Source: Sulfurospirillaceae bacterium
GTDB lineage: Bacteria; Campylobacterota; Campylobacteria; Campylobacterales; Sulfurospirillaceae
Assembly (NCBI GenBank): GCA_028705785.1
Contig: JAQWCT010000059.1
Coordinates: forward strand, 1-11,831
Direction of reading: 5' to 3'
DNA: 11,831 nucleotides
The position numbers and the translations under genes are program-made. How positions within the stretch are numbered: position 1 is the first letter of the stretch; each line of letters opens with the position of its first letter. The notes under the pieces are model-generated. The model ran no database searches. It was not told the origin of the DNA and saw nothing but the letters and a program-made list of their open reading frames with translations. Of this stretch, positions 7,317 through 11,831 are shown piece after piece.

Positions 7317-9503
7317 ATGATTCAAAAATTGATAAAGCGCCCATCTATTTCTCTCTTTCGCCGGTTAATGGTAGGATTAATTATTTTTTTAATCTCTTTG
7401 TCCTTTGGTTTGGAAGTTTTTCTATGGAACCACTATCGTGTTCACATTATGGAAGAAGTCGAGAAAAATAGTGTAGTCATTGATGAATATCTTTCAACTC
7501 TTCTTCGGCAAAATGCGATAGGTCTACAAATGGCATTACTTCCTATTAGTCTTGATAATAAGATGCAAGAAGCATTAGTGCAAAAGGATGTAGATACACT
7601 TATTTCAGATTGGAGGCCTATATTTGAAGCGATGAAAAAATCTCGCCAAATAACCGACTTTTCTTTTTTAGACATTAATCGTATCAACCTAATCCGATTT
7701 CATGATATGAAAAAAAAAGGTGATAAGGTCGATAGGACAACACTTTTGGTAGCAGAAGAAAGTGGGCAAATGTCTTGGGGCGTAGAAATTGGAAACCTTG
7801 GAAGCATTACTTTGAGGGTTGTACAACCCATCTATATAAAAGGTGTTTTAATTGGATATGTAGAACTTGGGCAAGATATTGAAAATGCCATAAAACTTTT
7901 ACATTTAAGTTTAAAAAATGATTTAGCAGTTTTCATCCAAAAAGCATATTTAGAACAAGAGAGTTGGGAAGAAGTGAACAAAGTTTCACGCTGGGATGAT
8001 TATCCCAACAGCGTCATTTCTTATACTTCTTTAAAACCTTTACCAAAATCTTTCGTACACATAGCAGACCTTCATCAACATGATCAATATCATCAAATTT
8101 CAGAAAATGGAAAAGAGTGGATTGTTTATACGAAACCATTTCGTAATGCAGGAGGAGAAACTATCGGTGATTTATTGATTATACAAGATATCAGCAAAGA
8201 GAAAGCATCTTTTAGAGAATTTGTTGGTAAGAGTAGTATAGCAGGTATTATTTTATTGGGATTAATCATTGGGGTTGTTTATATCTTATTACACTATACC
8301 AATAAAAGTTTTTTGGCACAAGAAGAAGCTTTGAGTCGTCTTGAAAAAATTGCCAGCCATATCCCTGGTCTTGTTTATCAATTTCGTCTTTGTCCCGATG
8401 GTAGTTCTTGCCTGCCTTTTGCAAGTAATGCAATTGAGCAAATGTATGGGCTTGCGGTGAAAGAAGCAAATAAAGATGCAAGTAAAATTCTTCATATCAT
8501 CCATCCTGATGATGTTGAGAATGTTGTATCTTCTATCCATAAATCAGCAAAAAATCTCACTACATGGAAATTTGAGTATCGTATAAAACTTGATGATGGA
8601 ACAGTACGCTGGCATTATGGTAATGCAATGCCTGAAAAAGAAGAAGATGGGTCCATCCTTTGGCACGGCTTTGTCGAAGATATTACCGATCAAAAAACAC
8701 TAGAGCATGAACTCAAAAAAATGAATGAAATGCTTGATAGCCAAGTGGAAAAAGAGGTTGCAGCTAGGATGAAAATCCAAGAAGAACAAGAAATGGAGCG
8801 ACAATTTCTTATTCAAAAGGCTAAACTCTCTTCAATGGGTGAGATGATGGGTGCTATAGCACATCAATGGCGACAACCCTTGAATGCTTTAAATATGAAT
8901 ATTCAAAATTTGGATGACGATTTTGATGAAGGACTTGTCAATAAAGCCTTTATCGACAAATTTATTACCAAGAATCGACAAACAATTCTTTTTATGAGTA
9001 GAACTATCGATGATTTTAGGAATTTTTTTAAAATTGATAAAGCAAAAAAAGAATTTTCTGTGTTAGATGCTATCACTGAGACACTTTCCTTACAAAGTGC
9101 TCAATTTAAAAATTGTAATATTTGTGTTGAGGTCAAAGGAGAAGATCAAAGACTCTATAGCTTTAGAGGGGAATTTCAACAAGTTATCCTTAATATCATC
9201 AATAATGCGAAAGATGCTATTTTAGGAGCAAAAAGAGAAGAAGGGAAAATTGATATTGTTTTGGAACCCAAAAGCATCACTATTGAAGACAATGGTGGGG
9301 GCATTAAAGCAGAAATTTTGGATAGGATATTTGAGCCTTATTTTACCACTAAAGATCAAGGTGAGGGGACAGGCATAGGGCTTTATATGTCGAAGATGAT
9401 TGTAGAAAAAAATATGGGCTGGAGACTCGAGTCATGCAATACAGAAAATGGAGCAAAATTTACGATTTTTTACGAAGAAGGAGATGACTTTAGAATATTT
9501 TAA
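7317..9503 (+). CDS. Membrane sensor histidine kinase: Cache-type sensor, PAS, HQWRQPLN-type kinase
   Basis: 728 residues. A first membrane segment (about 18-37) and a second (about 307-326) flank a periplasmic region of about 270 residues. Its RFHDMKKKGDKVDR segment and IYIKGVLIGYVELGQDI segment resemble the double-Cache (dCache_3-like) ligand sensor, so a small extracellular ligand is likely. A PAS domain of the PAS_3 type follows (about 340-460, IHPDDV; RWHYGN; DITDQK), then a coiled coil (about 460-500). The kinase core is intact: His516 in AHQWRQPLN, N box Asn626/Asn630, G1 EDNGGGI (657-663), F box FEPYFTTK, G2 GEGTGIGL (682-689). It ends in Asp-Asp-Phe-Arg-Ile-Phe, matching the tail type of three neighbours. 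The ATG directly follows the upstream TAG with no gap and only a weak ribosome site, so coupled translation is likely. The receiver gene at 6030 is the obvious partner. Confidence 0.94.
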   Translation: MIQKLIKRPSISLFRRLMVGLIIFLISLSFGLEVFLWNHYRVHIMEEVEKNSVVIDEYLSTLLRQNAIGLQMALLPISLDNKMQEALVQKDVDTLISDWRPIFEAMKKSRQITDFSFLDINRINLIRFHDMKKKGDKVDRTTLLVAEESGQMSWGVEIGNLGSITLRVVQPIYIKGVLIGYVELGQDIENAIKLLHLSLKNDLAVFIQKAYLEQESWEEVNKVSRWDDYPNSVISYTSLKPLPKSFVHIADLHQHDQYHQISENGKEWIVYTKPFRNAGGETIGDLLIIQDISKEKASFREFVGKSSIAGIILLGLIIGVVYILLHYTNKSFLAQEEALSRLEKIASHIPGLVYQFRLCPDGSSCLPFASNAIEQMYGLAVKEANKDASKILHIIHPDDVENVVSSIHKSAKNLTTWKFEYRIKLDDGTVRWHYGNAMPEKEEDGSILWHGFVEDITDQKTLEHELKKMNEMLDSQVEKEVAARMKIQEEQEMERQFLIQKAKLSSMGEMMGAIAHQWRQPLNALNMNIQNLDDDFDEGLVNKAFIDKFITKNRQTILFMSRTIDDFRNFFKIDKAKKEFSVLDAITETLSLQSAQFKNCNICVEVKGEDQRLYSFRGEFQQVILNIINNAKDAILGAKREEGKIDIVLEPKSITIEDNGGGIKAEILDRIFEPYFTTKDQGEGTGIGLYMSKMIVEKNMGWRLESCNTENGAKFTIFYEEGDDFRIF

Positions 9504-9520
9504 AAAAGTTCCAAATCATC
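9483..9520. repeat. Imperfect inverted repeat at the convergent gene junction
   Basis: GATGACTT (9483-9490) and AAATCATC (9513-9520) are complementary at seven of eight positions around a 22-base A/T-rich spacer. Each arm encodes the Asp-Asp of the C-terminal tail of the gene on its own strand. The symmetry therefore probably reflects the shared tail rather than a terminator; no run of T follows either arm at the right distance. Confidence 0.5.
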
Positions 9521-10909
9521 TTCTATCGTATCTGCCATATCTTGATTGAATGCCGCTTCCATTTGAAAACATGAACTCAAAAGAGAACTGTCAAGGTAGT
9601 GAATATTAATAGCACTTTGATGAATAAAAATATTTTGATACCATTGTGATAAATCTTCAGCCAAAGCACCTAGCAAAATAGTCAATTTTCGTTTGTCTGC
9701 TGATTTAGGGAGTGCATTGAGGAATCTTGTTACATTTCTTAACGCATATCCTAAATCTTTAAACTGTGAGAGTGATTCCATTGCGACTGTATAAACTAAT
9801 AATACCTTTGAAATTTTAGCAATCGTATCTTCTTTTTTATTTGTAATAAGATGTTCAATAAGTACATTCAAATCATCTCCGACATCTTTGAGTTCATCAA
9901 TTTCATCAGAAAATACATCCCCAAGTTCCTTGAGATACTCTTGCGCACTGATTTTGTTATAGTGCGTTTTACGAAGAATGGCTTCATCTTCTTGGCTTAA
10001 GAATGCTTTTTTAGTCGAAAGAAGAGGTTCATTCTCCTTTTCTTTATCCATAAGAGAGACTACTTTTATTGGTTCTTTGCGGGTTTGTGATTTGTTGTAC
10101 ATAAAGAGTGCAAAATTATCAAGTTTGAGTTTTTGGTACTCTGCTACTGTGATGTCGATAAAAATATAGGCTTGTATTAAGGTGTTATTCGTGCCAACAA
10201 GAAGCGTATTGGGATAAACTCTATAGATTTTGTGGAGACCACTGGGTGTTGGGAACTTTATTTTTTGTTTTTTCTCTTTGGTAATATTAAATTCATTGAT
10301 AAAATCAGTTTCACAGTCGATTGAGCTTAATTTTATCGCTTCAAATGTTTGGTTGGCACTATTGTTGATAAAAACAAGTTTATCTTCTTTATAAAAAAGA
10401 GTGGGAAAAGGGACAATATTGGCAATTTCTCGGATAGACTCTTCTGCAATGTGATTTATTTCTTGTATTTTTTTGATTCGCTCCAACTCTTCTTTTTGTG
10501 TTTGGTAAGCTTTTTGAGTCATTATCTTAAAAAGTGCATCGAAGAATTTTTGCTTATTAAGAGGCTTGAGCAAGAAAGCATCAACCCCACTTTCTATAGC
10601 GCGTAAAAAGTGTTTTTCTTCATTATACGCCGTGGTGACTAGGATAGGCGTCTGAGGTGAAATTTCTTTAATAGCATTAACCATATCGAAGCCATTTTGA
10701 TGTGGCATTTGGATATCGGTGATAACAATGTCTGGCTTATTTTGCTCAAATAAGGTTAAGCCTGTTGTTCCATTATCTGCTAGATAAACTTCTTTAAAAA
10801 TTCTTTTAAGGAGTATGTTCATTTGTTCTTGTTCTTCGAGGACATCTTCTGCGTATAAGACAGTGGATTCTTTGCACATTTCATGTAATTGTTTTAAGGT
10901 ATATTCCAT
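9500..10909 (-). CDS. Response regulator: receiver, PAS-like domain and the shared unrecognised C-terminal domain
   Basis: 469 residues, apparently cytoplasmic. Receiver (about 12-130): acidic residues Glu21-Asp22, phosphorylatable Asp65 in VITDIQMPHQNG, Thr92-Thr93 and Lys115 in LLKPL. A coiled-coil linker (about 135-160) leads to a PAS-like domain (about 160-255, PFPTLFYKEDKLVFINNS). A charged linker follows (about 255-300). Residues about 305-455 match the C-terminal domain of the protein encoded at 6030: ILRKTHYNKISAQEY (311-325), W423, HYLD (437-440), SLLSSC (442-447). It ends in Asp-Asp-Leu-Glu-Leu-Phe. The ATG has AGGAA six bases upstream. The first 250 residues are paralogous to the neighbour at 10936, roughly half identical by eye. 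Its stop overlaps that of the opposing kinase gene by 4 bases. The cognate kinase is unknown; either intact kinase in the window is a candidate. Confidence 0.92.
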   Translation of the reverse strand: MEYTLKQLHEMCKESTVLYAEDVLEEQEQMNILLKRIFKEVYLADNGTTGLTLFEQNKPDIVITDIQMPHQNGFDMVNAIKEISPQTPILVTTAYNEEKHFLRAIESGVDAFLLKPLNKQKFFDALFKIMTQKAYQTQKEELERIKKIQEINHIAEESIREIANIVPFPTLFYKEDKLVFINNSANQTFEAIKLSSIDCETDFINEFNITKEKKQKIKFPTPSGLHKIYRVYPNTLLVGTNNTLIQAYIFIDITVAEYQKLKLDNFALFMYNKSQTRKEPIKVVSLMDKEKENEPLLSTKKAFLSQEDEAILRKTHYNKISAQEYLKELGDVFSDEIDELKDVGDDLNVLIEHLITNKKEDTIAKISKVLLVYTVAMESLSQFKDLGYALRNVTRFLNALPKSADKRKLTILLGALAEDLSQWYQNIFIHQSAINIHYLDSSLLSSCFQMEAAFNQDMADTIEDDLELF

Positions 10910-10914
10910 GCAAT

Positions 10915-10919
10915 TTCCT
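10915..10919 (-). promoter_or_regulatory. Shine-Dalgarno site for the receiver gene at 10909
   Basis: On the minus strand AGGAA lies six bases before the ATG. It sits in the 26-base gap after the upstream paralog, which leaves no room for a separate terminator and promoter, so the two paralogs are probably co-transcribed. Confidence 0.75.
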
Positions 10920-10935
10920 ATGAAAAAATTAAGTT

Positions 10936-11724
10936 TTAGGTATTCTCTCGGATTTCAATCGTATTGGGAATGTCTATAAAAATATAGGTCTGCACGAGCG
11001 CATAATCTATTCCTATAAAAAAACCATTAGAGTATAACCAATAAACCTTAATTGAACCCTCTATTGTGGGGAGCTTGATTTTTTGTCGTTTGTCTTTCGT
11101 AATAGCAAATTGGCTTACAAAAGCTGTCTCTTGCTCAATAGATTCTATTTGAACTTCTTCGAGCATTTTAGCTGCGATAGTATTTATAAAGATGAGTTTA
11201 TTCTCTTTATAAAAAAGTGTAGGAAAAGGGAGAAGATTGGCAAGCTCTTGAACGGATTCTTCTGAAGAGTGGTTAATGTCATCTATTTTTTGGCGTTTTT
11301 CCAATTCTCTCGCTTTTTTTTCGTCACAGATGCGATTGGTGTTTTTCAAAAGAGCATAAAAGAGTTTTTCTTTATCAATAGGCTTGAGTACAAAAGAATC
11401 AATGTCATTTTCTATGGCTTGTAAAAAATAATCTTCTTCATTGAAGGCAGTGGTAATAATGATAGGTGTTTTAGGAGAGAGCGCTTTGATAGCTTTACTC
11501 ATTTCTAGACCATTGCAATGGGGCATTTGAATATCTGTGAGTACAATATCTGGGTGAAACTCTCTAAACAGTTCAAGACCGATACTACCATTGTCAGCTA
11601 TATAGACTTCTTTGAAAATTCTTCTTAAAGTTGCAGAAACTCCCTCTTGTGCTTCCAAGTCGTCTTCTACATATAATATTGTTAATTGATTGCATAGTGC
11701 ATTTAATTGTTTTAGGTCACTCAT
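10936..11724 (-). CDS. Short receiver-PAS response regulator, tandem paralog of the protein at 9500-10909
   Basis: 262 residues. The receiver (about 12-130) is complete: Glu20-Asp21-Asp22, phosphorylatable Asp64 in VLTDIQMPHCNG, Thr91-Thr92 and Lys114 in VLKPI. A charged coiled linker (about 133-158) precedes a PAS-like domain (about 160-252, LPFPTLFYKENKLIFIN). It aligns almost without gaps to residues 1-252 of the next gene, ending at YIFIDI, after which only a ten-residue unrelated tail remains. It therefore lacks both the shared C-terminal domain and the Asp-Asp...Phe tail. Only 26 bases separate it from the next start, so no remnant of a lost domain is hidden there. It may act as a phosphate sink, a competitor or a partner of its longer paralog; this is inference. 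The start is supported by a strong ribosome site overlapping the upstream stop. Confidence 0.92.
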   Translation of the reverse strand: MSDLKQLNALCNQLTILYVEDDLEAQEGVSATLRRIFKEVYIADNGSIGLELFREFHPDIVLTDIQMPHCNGLEMSKAIKALSPKTPIIITTAFNEEDYFLQAIENDIDSFVLKPIDKEKLFYALLKNTNRICDEKKARELEKRQKIDDINHSSEESVQELANLLPFPTLFYKENKLIFINTIAAKMLEEVQIESIEQETAFVSQFAITKDKRQKIKLPTIEGSIKVYWLYSNGFFIGIDYALVQTYIFIDIPNTIEIRENT

Positions 11725-11730
11725 CTATTT

Positions 11731-11735
11731 TCCTC
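11731..11735 (-). promoter_or_regulatory. Shine-Dalgarno site overlapping the stop of the GGDEF gene
   Basis: On the minus strand TGAGGAAAATAG precedes the ATG at 11724. GAGGA is six bases from the start and shares GA with the upstream TGA stop. Ribosomes ending the GGDEF gene are therefore placed to reinitiate on the receiver gene. Confidence 0.8.
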
Positions 11736-11831
11736 AGGAAAAGATTTTAAAATTATTTCTTCCCGTAGCTTTCGCTTCATAGAGTGCAATGTCAGCACTT
11801 TTTAAAAGAGCATTAAAGTCACTGCCATGGT
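11734..11831 (-). CDS. GGDEF-domain protein (probable diguanylate cyclase), C-terminal fragment
   Basis: The minus strand is open from the window edge to a TGA at 11736-11734 and reads HGSDFNALLKSADIALYEAK followed by ATGRNNFKIFS. This is the characteristic end of a GGDEF domain: the AD-ALY-AK helix, then GRN and an aromatic-rich last strand. Such domains usually make cyclic di-GMP from two GTP. The GG(D/E)EF active-site motif and any sensor domains lie outside the window, so catalytic activity cannot be judged. The stop lies 9 bases before the next gene, so the GGDEF gene and the two receiver paralogs probably form one operon and link this signalling cluster to cyclic di-GMP. Confidence 0.9.
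   Translation of the reverse strand, partial: HGSDFNALLKSADIALYEAKATGRNNFKIFS

Noticed and set aside
9503..9520. The DLELF ending as a DNA sliding-clamp binding motif (QLxLF-like)
   Set aside because: The key Gln is absent, and the tails DDFRIF and DDMKEF do not fit the clamp consensus. The proteins are signalling proteins with no DNA-replication features.
9483..9520. Bidirectional factor-independent terminator at the convergent junction
   Set aside because: The arms pair over only about 7 of 8 bases around a 22-base A/T spacer and are not GC-rich. No U-run follows the right arm directly. The symmetry is explained by the two tail-coding sequences.
10910..10935. Frameshifted remnant of the output domain after the short paralog
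   Set aside because: Only 26 bases separate the two genes and they hold the next ribosome site, so no domain remnant can fit.

Overview
The window is AT-rich and gene-dense. It is built almost entirely from chemotaxis and two-component signalling genes. The family mix points to a Campylobacterota bacterium (epsilon-proteobacterial lineage such as Sulfurospirillum, Sulfurimonas or Arcobacter relatives): histidine kinases with the HQWRQPLN phosphoacceptor box, an apparent dCache-type sensor kinase, many stand-alone receiver proteins and low GC. The genus cannot be fixed from the sequence alone. CheA here has no C-terminal receiver and CheB has a complete one. This is unlike the CheAY / receiver-less CheB arrangement of Campylobacter jejuni, so this is probably a different or additional chemosensory cluster.

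Plus strand, 1-9503: cheA (3' part, beginning in the linker before the dimerisation domain) - cheR - a degenerate histidine-kinase-like gene - cheD - cheB - a pseudoreceiver/Aer-like-PAS histidine kinase - a receiver protein with an unrecognised C-terminal domain - a membrane-bound Cache/PAS histidine kinase. Neighbouring genes overlap or lie at most 9 bases apart, so this reads as one co-directional, translationally coupled operon. Minus strand, 11831-9500: the 3' end of a GGDEF-domain gene, then two tandem paralogous receiver-PAS proteins. The first paralog is short; the second carries the same unrecognised C-terminal domain as the plus-strand receiver protein. The two transcription units meet tail to tail with a 4-base overlap at 9500-9503.

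How the genes fit together: CheA, CheR, CheB and CheD supply kinase output and receptor adaptation. The intact kinases at 4519 and 7317 probably feed receiver proteins such as the one at 6030. The most unusual layer consists of four features. (i) The kinase-like gene between cheR and cheD has Asn where the phosphoacceptor His should be and a damaged G1 box. (ii) A receiver-like domain has lost its phosphorylatable Asp. (iii) A roughly 165-residue helical output domain is shared by two receiver proteins coded on opposite strands. (iv) Four proteins of different architecture end in the same kind of tail, Asp-Asp-hydrophobic-charged-x-Phe-COOH. Together they suggest a dedicated signalling module whose members share a docking partner. 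No RNA genes, mobile elements, CRISPR arrays or convincing factor-independent terminators were seen, and no stretch longer than 300 bases lacks a gene.
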